Shown piece after piece: positions 52,036 through 63,140 of a stretch of DNA of 64,000 bases (position 1 is its first letter; each line of letters begins with the position of its first letter). The stretch lies in contig NC_026660.2 of assembly GCF_000004075.3 (NCBI RefSeq), positions 496,001 through 560,000 of the forward strand. The letters run 5' to 3'. The notes under the pieces are model-generated. The model was not told the origin of the DNA. It did no database searches and saw only the letters and a program-made list of their open reading frames with translations. Position numbers and translations under genes: made by a program. Source of the DNA: Cucumis sativus (Eukaryota > Streptophyta > Magnoliopsida > Cucurbitales > Cucurbitaceae).

Positions 52036-52931
52036 AATTCAAATATATTTTATTTGACACACATTTCTATGCTTCTTTCGATTCTTAGTCACAATCTTTT
52101 TTCCTAGTGAAAGAATTATACCAACAAAAAAAAAATCAAGATTAACCATATACACAATACTCTTCATCCTCAAAGCTGGCTTTAATAAGGGTAAAGGAGC
52201 CTCAATTATTTGGTATGTCATCAATAACAAATTATTTAATCCACAAATATTTCTCTTACATCTTCCACACTTGAATCATGAAGTTATAAGTCGTTGCGTT
52301 GATGAAAAAAGATGCATAAATGTTGCCTTTAATTTGCTTCAAAGATACATAAGAGGTGGAGAAAGGACCAAGATCCAAGACAACACTCAATTCAATCTGT
52401 TCAGTTTCAACATCAAGAGCATATGTCATATACTCATCTTGTTTATCTAATTTTGTTCTTCCTATCCACACCATTCAAATAAGCATCACTACTGCACATG
52501 AGAAGAGGGATAAAGTGGAGTTGCCTCCATTGGTTATGGTTGTGATTAGTTTCACTTCTTCTACTAAAGTGTAAAACATCAATTATCGATGAGTTATTGC
52601 CAGAGTTACCATCAATAAAGAATGAGTCGGTAACTAGAAACAATTTGTATTGCTTTGTTATAGGACTAAAATCTAATCTAAAGGAGTGATCACCATCTAA
52701 CTCATCTCAAGGAACTTAGAAAACCAGAATAAAAAACATATTTACACAGATAAAGAAGAGACCATTGCAGGGATTGTTCACTGTAGAGATAAAGGACCAA
52801 TGGCCATGAAAGCTTAAGGAAGGTGATTTAGTCCATTTTGATTCAGATTCCAAATCTAAATGTCTGATAGTATCAAAACAGATACAATGCATGTTAGGGT
52901 TAAAGATTTTTGTTATTGGGACCTTTATCAC
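52036..52931 (-). pseudogene. Decayed F-box-associated protein fragment
   Basis: Minus-strand pieces in different frames line up in one order as an F-box-associated interaction domain. At 52931-52716 there is LDLESESKWTKSPSLSFHGHW; at 52643-52443 VTDSFFIDGNSGNNSSIIDVLHF; at 52474-52256 YMTYALDVETEQIELSVVLD and YVSLKQIKGNIYASFFI; and at 52230-52039 a weaker tail. The pieces need at least three frame changes to join, and no F-box motif or start is seen upstream, so this is a broken fragment. Such families expand and decay quickly in plants. The family name is my reading of the motif style; the sequence would need a profile search. Confidence 0.55.
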
Positions 52932-53160
52932 TACAATGAATTTAGTTTTTCAAAATATAACCTAATGAATAAAAAAAAAATTGGCATTTATAATAACTTC
53001 CCCGGTAAGTTGAAGTTATTTTTTTACAGTAAAATATAGAAGTTAAATATTTTACTAAGAAAGTTATTATAAAAGGAGGGAAGGGCAAAAGATAGAACCA
53101 AATTCTTGTGCTCCTACGTCCACTTCCATTTCCATTTTTGCAAAAAATCGTAAGAAAAGG

Positions 53161-54199
53161 ATGTGGTCATTCAGAGTCGCCGTCGACGATATGAAGGTTC
53201 TGATAGATTCGTTGATAACATTGGGATTGGTGGATGTAATGGCGGATGCAATATTTTCACCGGACATGTTTTGCATATTGGCGGATTCAGATGTTTCCCT
53301 TCAAAGCGCCTTCGGACTTCAACTCTGGCCTCCATTCTTCGACAGTTTCTACTCCGACAACCTTCGTCAAATATTCTGGTTCCGCCTTACTCATCTTTTC
53401 CCTCTCGCCGTAGAATTGCTAGAATCTGGTTACACTTCTCTAACCTTCTCTATCGAACGCTTCCGTCACAATTACGCCCAATTCAAATTCGAAGGACCAA
53501 ACGGTAAGTCTTCTTCTTCTTCTTCTTCTTCTTCTTTCTTTCTTTTTTTTTTTTTTTTCAAGATTTTTATTTATTTGATTTCTGGAAAGTAATTCTGTTT
53601 TCTAGGGCTTCTTCGCGAGGTTAATTTCCGATTGACTCCGATCGTCCGTCCCTTGAGGATAGGCCAAATCGATCTATCCGCTTTTGTTACCATGGATTCT
53701 CAAGAATTCTCGTACATCATCTCTCAATATAATATGTTTGATTACGGTAAATTACTACTTTAGTTTCAATTTCAATTTCAATTTTAGTCAATAGAGAAAC
53801 CCTAAACCCTTATTATTATTTACAGTTGAAGTTATTATAACGAGCAGACGGGTGTCATTCTCTTCTTCAACTATACAGGAGACGACAATTAGTGCAGAGG
53901 TATATGATTTTAGTTTTGAGGATGTTAATTAATGAATTGATGTAAAAGTATGGTTTAATTGTTGGTAATAATTAATGTAGGATGGGCGATGCATAGTTGG
54001 GGGTGTTAGAGCACCGGTTCAAGTTCAGTTCATAATTACTATGAGTCAACCAAATGCATTCTTTCATTTTGCAAGTCAATCGAAGAGAATATGGCTGTTT
54101 AAGGAAGTTAATTCTACCAAAGGAATAATTACTGCCCCTCTTGGATTGTATGGTCGACTTGTCTCTTTCTTTTGTGATGACTCTACACTACCTATGTAA
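53161..54199 (+). CDS. Divergent sliding-clamp (PCNA-like) protein
   Basis: 258 aa from four exons: 53161-53503, 53606-53746, 53826-53899, 53981-54199, with GT-AG introns and matching phases. Length equals canonical PCNA (about 261-264 aa). The pattern of the two clamp halves can be followed: VDDMKVLIDSLITLGLVDVM for the first helix region, ILADSDVSLQSAF for QAMDSSHVALV, FEGPNG for FESPT, MDSQEFSYIISQ for MPSNEFSRICKD, VEVIITSRRVSFSSS for VVISVTKEGVKFST, and LGLYGRLVSFF for the final MGYIRYYL strand. Identity is low. The connector loop LGIP and the C-terminal LAPK motif, both used to bind PIP-box partners, are absent, and most DNA-facing lysines are replaced. It is most likely a paralog of PCNA with changed or lost partner binding. 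The domain call rests on pattern only; an alternative is another clamp-fold protein. Confidence 0.7.
53509..53558. repeat. (TTC)n and poly(T) tract at the start of PCNA-like intron 1
   Basis: Begins only a few bases after the donor gtaagt. Pyrimidine triplets pass into a T run. The tract is prone to length change. Confidence 0.85.
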
Positions 54200-56374
54200 T
54201 TGAATTACATATAATTCAATATTATATGTCTCTCTATCTTCTTTTTTGTACAAAAAATAATCACATTTGTTCCAGAGGTTGTACATAATCTTGATGATTG
54301 AATCACATATAATTCAATACTGTATGTTTCTCTCTTTTCCTTTTTTTTATAAAAATAATGACATATATTCAAGAAGTTTAGTTGGAATTTGTTAGGCATC
54401 TTGAATAAGACTTGAAGGTTCAAGCAGAGAGTTGGGAGACTGTTTTAAAATTATTATGATTTCAGTTTATTTATATAATTCATATTCCTTTTGCTATCCA
54501 TCAAAAATGAAATGTCAGTTTCATCAGGGTGGATTAATATTTATTAACATTTTATTATATCATACCTAATACATACTTTCATATGTCTAATAACAATTTG
54601 AAATGATTTTAGATTTTATATAAGATTTCAAATTCTTTCACACTATCACCCCTATAACAATTGCTAACATATATGCCTATAATTATGATGTATTTAACAT
54701 CTATATGAATTATTTTAAGAAAATTAAAATCGTGATACTTGATTGATTTACCTAAAACAATAACAAACATAATTTCAAAATTTTAGAATTATCTTGTTAA
54801 TATCCTTTATATATTTTCATCATTGTTATTTAAAAATTGATTTTAAATTTTGATTTGGAACCTCCAAAATACTAAAATTTTGATTTTAAATGTTAATATC
54901 TCATAAAAACCGTGATAATATGGTGATTCTAATATGAAAAATTATTTAATTATACCAATTATACCCAATAGTTTTTTTGAACTACACTAATGTTCAATTT
55001 TATTTTCATTTGACATAATATTTTCGAGTTTGCAAATATTTGAGAATGTTGTTGTGATTCTAATATGACATAATGTATGTAGCATAAGTTATTTAATTAC
55101 AAAGTATTTGAGTTTTAAGTGAACAATGTATTTTTCAGATTGGGTAGGAGTATTTGAGAGATTGTTTCATTTATTTATTTTTCAAACTTTTATGGTTTTC
55201 TATTCTAACAATTTATAATTATTTTTACTATTTTTCTAAAGTAAAACTCATAATTTGTTATTTTGGTTTACCATCCAATTTATTTTTTTAGATTGAATTG
55301 AATTGTGTTAAAATGTCAGCGTTAACCTTAGACCCCAAACACAAGTGTATGGACATGAACGAAGATAACATCGGAATGAATTCAAGTTTGAAGATATGAT
55401 AGTTGGTTTAAGAAAATTAACTATACTGATAAAAGGAGATTTAAAAAAAAAAAAAATCGTTGGGTTCAATGCTATATGTATCCGTTGGATGACTTCTTGA
55501 GAATTTATCTATTAATGAATCTAAAACTAATGTTGATTTGAGGAGACGATCTTCACTCTCGTTAGTTATCTAATAAATTTAATATAGAATATAGTAATGT
55601 AACCAAGGTATTGATATTGAGAATATTGAAGATAGTTACTTAGCTTAATATAATAGGATTAATACAAGGAACATATAGATTTTATTGGTTGATACATCTC
55701 ATTAGTGGATGATCCTTATCACATTTTATGCCGTCACTTCCATTCCTAAATTTAGATATATATGGATAACATATGAAGAAAACAAAATGGCATGTCGACA
55801 ATATTTTAAAGATATGTGTTGCCATAGTATTTCAATAGTGAATCAATATTAATGTGGTAGTATATCAACAAAACAATATATCAGCGATAAATCATAGATT
55901 TTAGAAAGAAAAAAAAAAAGTGAGGTTACTATCTCTATTGGTTAGTTGATGTATGGATATTTTGGCAATACTTTGCGAAAAGTTGTAATGTTATGTAGTG
56001 ACTTGCGTAACTATAATATTAGATATAATCAAAGACCATACAAAATGAAATTCCCCTGATGAATTTTCGAATCCTTAGAAATCTCTAGAATTCAATCGAA
56101 ACTCTACACTAATAACATCTCCACCTTTGATGGCTCACCCTCGGTCTTAGTCAACTAATTCACTCATAGAAAAAGAAATCCCCATTCTTTCATCGTCTAT
56201 CTGTACAAATATCTTCTATAAACCTCAAGAAAAAAAAAAAAGCTCTATTACATATAATTTCATCATACAACCCCACAAAATATATTTTCCAAATCAAACT
56301 ATAAAATTTACATGAAGCTGATCATACTCCAAAAAGGTTTTTGTTCTAATCATTGTTCTTATCATAATGAAAAA
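54200..56374. other. Intergenic region between the PCNA-like and DUF2358 genes
   Basis: AT-rich DNA with no gene. Near the left end, 'catataattcaata' plus 'tatgt.tctctc' occurs twice (about 54208 and 54305), a local duplication of about 50 bases just after the PCNA-like stop. The two genes converge here, so both 3' ends lie in this space. Confidence 0.5.
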
Positions 56375-59220
56375 TCAGGTACCACCTGCTTTCTTAAACC
56401 ACAGCCACTCTCGAGTTGGTCTCAAAATTTGTTTCAGTAAAGCCATTTTAGGAACATTCCAGTGTTCTACATGCCTGAAAATTTTCCATTAAGAAGAGTT
56501 GGAACCAAAAGGAGATTTTATCAAAAGAAGATCCACAAACAAAAGGGTTTAGAGTGTTCTTACCTGCATACTTTTCCAGATCTTGCATCAAAGTAATACT
56601 CTGTATATCCAGTTGCTGCAATTTTTTTTTTTTTTTTTTGTTGCCATATTGTTTAGAATTCAAGCAAGAAGATGTTTCAACTTTGATAATATCTCTTTGG
56701 GAATTTACTATAAACTTATCTCAATCACAAGTTTTCATGGCACTGGTGAGTGATGAGTATTGTATGACTTAAGCAGTGAAAAGCGATTTATTAAACGAAA
56801 TCTTAAATTTTCGTACTAAAAAGTGATTTTTGTAAATTCCATAAAAGTTAAAAGTGAACATGAGATGGTTTTTGAAGTAGTGTTTCTTCACACCTTTTCC
56901 AATAAGTCATAGTTGGATTGGATGTTACGAACTTGTTTTAGAGTGATTTTGGAATGGTTGAAAATACTTTTATCATGTTTAGTATCACTCTAAAACACAT
57001 CTTTAATAATTCAAAATTACATTCAAAAGTGTAAAACCACTCTAAAACGTACTTTTGTGAAAAACAATTTTAATGATATAAAAATAACTTATAAAAGTGC
57101 AACCAAATATCCAATTGATTTTGAATTATTAAAACTATGTTTTAGAGTCATTTCGAAAATGTAAAAGTAATTTCAAAATCATTCTCAAACATACTCTTAA
57201 ACTACACGCAAGTTATGAAACGGCCGTTTAATATGTCAAGAGTACTTTCTGTTAAAATTTCAAAAGTCATTACAAAACTTCAAGGAGGAAAACTTAATTA
57301 AACTCATTCCTTTTCAAAATCTGTGAGAGATTGTACCAATTTGTGTATAGTTTAACTAATCACACAAGACAACCTACCCGATTAATTAAGTTTTTCACTC
57401 GAATAAACACCCTTCAAAGGAATTTTCCAAACTTTCTCTAATGCATAGCACAGATTAAACGTACCAGATAGAATTGGTCTCCAAGGAAACGACAAGATAC
57501 AACTGAACTTCCAATGTCCAATGCCCTTATCCTGTATTCAGACCAAACAACAAACAATTCAACACTAACTTAAGTAAACAAAAACAATAGCACTATAGAC
57601 TGAACTTACCTCAAAACCCTCCCATTTGGTAAGTTTCATGTTTGACTTATCCACAAGAGATCCGAAATTTGTACAGTTTCTTTTAAATCGGCGAAGCCCT
57701 TTGAAAGAACCAGCCGGATCAGCAAATTCACATTGCTCTTCATAAGCCTGAAGAGTAAGGTTCCCTGTGATCATCACCATTCACTGAATACACTAATAAA
57801 CAAAAGTTGCAAAAACTGTCACAAGTTCTACAATTAAACAGCAAAAGCTAATATAAATCTAACGCTTCTTAAGACCAAATCGCCCTACGCTTAAAATCGA
57901 TCAATTGACACGTTTTAAAGTTTAAGCACTAAACTGACGTAAATGTCTAAACATGTAATTTAACCAATATATAAATATAACCACATCCGTCTTTAAACTT
58001 TCATAATTCCACCTAATATCTACCTAAACTTTCATAGTTCCTTATATGCCCACGTTAGGAAGTTAATATACATACTTGAGTTCATGTGTTCTGTCTATTA
58101 CAAACAATATTGGGGACAAAATAATTATTTGTCAGAAGTAAAACAATATTACTAGAGAGAATGTTTTCTATGTTTTCTAAATACAAGCAATGTTTTCTAT
58201 GTTTTCTAAGTACAAGCAATGTCAAAGTTTATATATTGCAATTTTCTAAATTCTAGGGTCAAAATCTTTAAAACTAAAAAGCTTTTCGGGGTATTGTCTC
58301 CTAATTAGCTAGGGTCAAAATCGTTAAAACTAAAAAGCTTTTCGGGGCATTGTCCCCTAATTTTCTGTACTTTGTTGTCCGTAGCAGCACTTAATGAATT
58401 CAAGGAATTCCAACAAAGTTAGTAGTTTGGAAAATTTTTGAATCGGAGATGAAGAGGAAATTCCCAGCTTGCACAGCTATATTCACTTCAAAAAAAATTG
58501 AATTTGGTCTCCATGGTATTAAACGCTTCACTATAGTTCCTACGAGTTAAAATTTAGTTTCTATTTGAATAATTGACTTTAGCGTATTAGAGTTTGTGGG
58601 TGTTTGATTTAACTTTCTATGTGATACTATTTTGAAATTTTTTTATGGTTTTAATAAAAGCAAGAAAAAGAAGCAACAATGTTAACTACAAAGAAGTTTG
58701 ATGATCACTCCAACTCGACACTAGTAATTTTGATTTCTCATCTCCAAACGAGCAAACTAAGTAATAACTGACTAAAAACAATTTCAATTCAACCAAACAA
58801 TCTTCATTTCAAAAGAACGTCAGAACCCTAAAACTTTCCATATTAAAAAAATAAATAAATAAAGAATCGCGAACCTGTGACGAAGTAGGACCGCCGAAAA
58901 TCCTCCTTAATCGTTTCAACGATAAGCGGGCGAGGAATTGAACCGGACACATCCGTAGTGAGCTCCTGAGCCCTAAGGGGAGTTTGAACATCCAACGGCG
59001 GGCGGAGATATGAAGCGGCGATCCCCAAGAGCTCGGAGCCATACCAGGCGACCTTCAGCACCGCATTCTCGGGCTTGGATTCTTGATTGTTGGGGGAATC
59101 GGTAGTGGGATTGTTCCCCTGGCAGTGGATTCTGCAGATTCTGAGAGAGGGATTAGGTCGAATGGAGTTGAGAGAGGTATGGAGAGATGAATGTGGTTGA
59201 AAAGAGACGATGGTGGCCAT
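56375..59220 (-). CDS. Chloroplast DUF2358 family protein
   Basis: 239-aa protein from five exons (transcription order): 59220-58875, 57764-57610, 57531-57465, 56615-56564, 56474-56375. All phases agree. The first 35 residues (MATIVSFQPHSSLHTSLNSI) are Ser-rich with few acidic residues and look like a plastid transit peptide. The body contains IKEDFRRSYFVTGNLTLQAYEEQCEFADPAGSFKGLRRFKRN, then GIGHWKFSCILSFPWRPILS, ATGYTEYYFD and HVEHWNVPKMALLKQILRPTR, which mark the DUF2358 family (SnoaL/NTF2-like fold) found in plants and cyanobacteria. The molecular role is unknown. An Arabidopsis member I recall is At2g46220. The gene lies just downstream of LCBK2 on the same strand. Confidence 0.9.
56920..57205. 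repeat. MITE-like inverted repeat in DUF2358 intron 3
   Basis: The left end ('ttgttttagagtgattttgg') and the reversed right end ('tgtttgagaatgattttgaa') are imperfect inverted copies, with further 'cactctaaaac' blocks between. It has no coding frame. It resembles a dispersed non-autonomous element; exact edges and target duplication are not resolved. Confidence 0.5.
58161..58218. repeat. 29-bp tandem repeat, two copies
   Basis: 'aatgttttctatgttttcta' plus nine bases, repeated once with one change, in DUF2358 intron 1. Confidence 0.85.
58253..58364. repeat. 56-bp tandem repeat, two copies
   Basis: Each unit starts 'ctagggtcaaaatc' and contains 'actaaaaagcttttcgggg'. The copies differ at only a few positions. 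It lies in DUF2358 intron 1, next to the 29-bp repeat. Confidence 0.88.
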
Positions 59221-59224
59221 TGGA

Positions 59225-60196
59225 AGTTAGAAACATGGAGTCACCGAGAAAGATGGTTTTGGGCGTTGGAATGATTTTGGAGCTTCGGCCCGCCTAAACG
59301 AATGGCAACCACCAGAAACGTTAAAATATCTAACTTTTTTATTTGTTTCCCTTTCATAATTTATAAAATTAAATTTATAAACGTTAATCTCCAAACTTAA
59401 AATACGTAACCAATTAGATATATGCATGATTATTATCTTAAAAGATTATGTGTAATTCACTAATAACAGTTCCATCTATATTCTCCACTTTATTTCATAT
59501 TTACATATCAAATTGCCTATTGCTTTGCTCCCCTGTTTTTACAATTATTTTTAAAAAGCTTTGACTAAAACCTGAAGATTTTGGTTTAATAAAACGAGAG
59601 TGGAAGAGAAGCAGTTTAAATCAAGAAATTTTGTGGGTTGAGATGATATATATAGTTGTTTAACATGATTTCTTGTGTTGTTTATAAATATCTTATAATA
59701 AAGCAACAATATCTTTAAAAGCAAAAAAAGGTGAATGGAGGAGGCACTCCTTGTTCGTCAACCCCACCCTAAACATTTTTTTATAGTTAAAACTGTCACT
59801 ATTGAACTGAAGCTTCATCTTTTTGGGTCAGTTTTGTGTAGGGGTAAAGACATTCTAATAACAATATTTTGAAAGATGTAACAAAATTATATAAATCAAT
59901 TTGAAACTTGTACAGTAAGGTTGTAAAATCTCTTCTTTTTTCTTTTTTTTTTATACATATAAAAAAATAGGTGAAATGATTAAACTCAGCCAAAATGCCA
60001 GTTACATTTACAACAGCATTAAAAATAAAGAAGGCTTTGGTACAAAAAGGAACTGTAGCTAATTGAACAAAAGCAAAATAACAGCTTGCTTTGTCTACTC
60101 TAATTTGAGAGAGGAGTCCACTTGAGAAAAAAAGGATGCTACGGCTATGAAGCTTTTGCTTATTGTTTCTCTCTCTCTCTGCAAAAGAGCTCATGT
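59225..60196. other. Spacer between DUF2358 and LCBK2
   Basis: Both genes are on the minus strand. The left part is the DUF2358 promoter, and the right part, from about 59950, is the probable 3' UTR of LCBK2. The frame at 59799-60203 on the minus strand overlaps the LCBK2 stop and shows no family features. Confidence 0.5.
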
Positions 60197-63140
60197 TCAG
60201 CATATCATTTCAATGGCAGCTGGTAGAATATGGAATTTCCTTGGAAGAAACCCTAAGTGTTCCCCATCAGATTGAACATATATGCTGCCGCTGCAAGAAA
60301 CTTCTTCCACTTCGATCGAACGAACGCTGCTTGAACAACAAAACGATAAACTGATGATAGTTGCATTGAAAATGAACAAACCCAGAAGCAGTAATAGGAA
60401 GTTTTGATTGAGAAAAGGACATCATTGCCAAACAATGATGGAGCTGAAATGTGAAATCATGCTCAATCATATGTTCAACCATGGAAGAGTTACATTGATA
60501 TCGATCAAAAATTTTGAATTGAGTTCATCAACGTTAACAAAGACTTAACAAGGAAAAAAGGATAATCATATGAGCTTTCTAATTTTGGTTGAGGATACAT
60601 CAGAATGGCAGAAGTCAGAAGGTTTAACAATATTACTTTTCTTATGGCTTCTCTGCTAGGTAAATAAGGCATCTCCATATAAGTTTGAGTGTAAGTTTTT
60701 CTCAAGCAAAAACTTGACAGAAATGAAAATCACAATTCTCCATGCAAATCCAGTTCAATTATAGTTTCTTCACCTCTACTTCCACAAGTCTCCAGCATAA
60801 AACAGACGTTGGAGAGAGAAAATTGAAATACAAAATGGAAAATCTAGGCACATTATAATTTATTATAATTTTTAAAGAGATGACTAACCTTCTTGATGTT
60901 ACATTTTTCACCGTCAAATGTGTCCCATTGTATATTTTATGCAAATTCAGAATAAAGTCATACCACTTGAAATCCTGAAGAATTACTACCTGCAAAGAAA
61001 GCAGAGGGAAAGCATCACATAGTTAAGGAGATAAGGAAGGAAAAAGTGATCAAATAAAATTCGACAGAAACAAATTATACCTCTAGACTCCCGTTGGAAG
61101 GATCGGCATTTGGCACAATTTTCATACCACCGCCAAAGTATTTAGCATTTCCAATGCATAGAGCAGTTACTTGAGGATACAGCTCCCATTCACCATCATC
61201 AACCTGTAAGTTATGGCATTCTACATGGATGAAATTAAATAAAGATGGTAAAAATGCAGTCATCGCCCCCTCCAAAATGGTCTACATTTTGAAACCACCT
61301 TGAGGCTGATAGGATCGGTATTAGAGGTTATTAGGGTATTAAGGGCATAACAATAAATAGTTAGGGAGTCGGTTATACTTGGTTATAAATAGAGGGATAG
61401 GGGAATGGAGAAAAGAAGCAATATTTAGGTTTTAGGGCTTGAGATTGTGATCTCAAGAAGGGAAGGTCCAAGTACCTTGAATAACTTGATTTACTGTTTA
61501 TTTCTATTATCTTTTATATTCAATATATCCGGGTTCTATCAAAGGCACCACACCACAATTATTCCATAAAATAAATTAAAAATTCTAGAGTTTCTTTCTA
61601 TATGCTGACCTTAATCCTAAAATCTCTATTTTGGTGTCCCATAAAGCCTTGCAAAGCACCAATCACATAGCATAAGTTTCCAAATTTCTTGTATCTAGCA
61701 GCATAAAAACCAGCTTTTGCACTCCTGCAAAAAGATCCATGCAATAAGATAATTAGATGACCTTAATTAGCATAGTTTGTCGGTTAGCATCAATGATACT
61801 GTTTAGATTAACCTTACAAATGAATGTCTGCAACATTTGCAAAGTAATGATTCTCCCCATTATCTTCATTGACAACTCCAACATCAATTCGGGTCCTCAA
61901 CCCTGCACAATATCTTGCATGAACTACCAATGGTAATGCAATGTTTGTGTGAACAAACAGAGCCATTTACAGTACTTCATCGACAGAAAAATTAGAGGGG
62001 AAGACAAAAGAGTGAAACAAGGATACCTTTGGCTATACGGTCCACAGCTTCAAAAGGATTGTTATTCCTAATTAAAAGAATGTTAACCAAGTTTGCTTAA
62101 CCCCATGGAGGAAGTGATAATTGAAAGTCTCACATCGTACAAAAACCCAATGCAGTAATGTGCACTTACCAACCAAATGTTCTTGCAAAATCCGAACCTG
62201 TCCCCAAGGGAATAATCTGCAAGTAGGCACAATAATATATGTAATCCAACAATTCAATAGCATAAATTCATGAAAATAATCTGAACAAGTTACAGACTGA
62301 TAAACCAGCAGCTAGTAGATAATGGAAATAAGCAACTTAAGATAGTAACAATGAAGGAATCTCTTACACCAAGTGCTGTTGATTTACGTGCTTCTCCATC
62401 ATTATTAACAATAGGCTTTCCAGCCCAAAAGAAGCCATTAACCACCTGTCAATCAGAACAGATTAATCCCCTCATGCATCAAGTCAAACGTATACAACCA
62501 AACATCAATCCTAGAAAATTTCATTAAAAGTTGTAAAATACTTGCTTATATTTAATGGCAATACAAGAGGGTTGCTTGAATCAAAGCCAAGTTAAAAGTT
62601 ACTTTTATAGAAAACAGACCTTGGTAATTAATCATTATCAAGTACTAAGTTAGTAGGAGAAGAAGAAGACATACTCAAGCTATACTAATGGTTAGATGTT
62701 ACCACTGAAATCTCCGGGCTCAAAAACTATGGATAGATACAACAAATAGCTTCAAAAAGTTTGAGGTGTTCAAGAGAAACAAAAAAAAATGATGTTCATA
62801 TACCAATCGAGCAATCACATCATTCAACTTGGGCGTGCAAGCAGTTTGGCTTGGTTTACTGGCTTAAACCAAAGATGACTAAAAAGAAAAGGTAAAACCA
62901 AGTCTGCGCTAAGCATTGAAAACTGAACTAATAGAAATGAGTCGTATCATACCTCATGAAAAGTTCCATCTCCTCCTACAGCAATCACAGCATCAGCACC
63001 TTCCCGAATTGCCTATAAGTCATTAAGTCAACAAAAAGATCGATAGTAACTATCTGAACTTCCACAAAAAACTAATTCAGACAGACCTCCCTCGTTATAT
63101 CAATGGCATGGCAAGGACCTGACGTCAGAGATTCACATAT
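60197..63140 (-). CDS. LCBK2: Sphingoid long-chain-base kinase LCBK2 (5' end outside window)
   Basis: Ten exons are visible (transcription order): 63140-63087, 63012-62953, 62445-62368, 62216-62170, 62067-62027, 61902-61818, 61724-61610, 61203-61081, 60989-60889, 60326-60197. They give 277 C-terminal residues. The catalytic DAGK/sphingosine-kinase core has [20 protein letters not shown] and [16 protein letters not shown]; later come [53 protein letters not shown] and [22 protein letters not shown]. This follows Arabidopsis LCBK2 (At2g46090), which phosphorylates sphingoid bases and is reported as mitochondrial. About 87 N-terminal residues, with the targeting peptide and VVNP block, are missing. 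63141-64000 holds no matching exon, so that intron is over 860 bases and the gene continues past the edge. Confidence 0.93.
61307..61541. mobile_element. Small solo LTR in LCBK2 intron
   Basis: The segment begins TGATAG and ends CTATCA, the TG...CA inverted ends of an LTR. It contains a TATA-like 'ggttataaatag' at about 61383, and 235 bases is a small LTR. Flanking bases are 'gaggc' (61302-61306) and 'aaggc' (61542-61546), a 5-bp target duplication with one change. No primer-binding site or coding region follows, so it is a solo LTR left after recombination. Confidence 0.7.
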
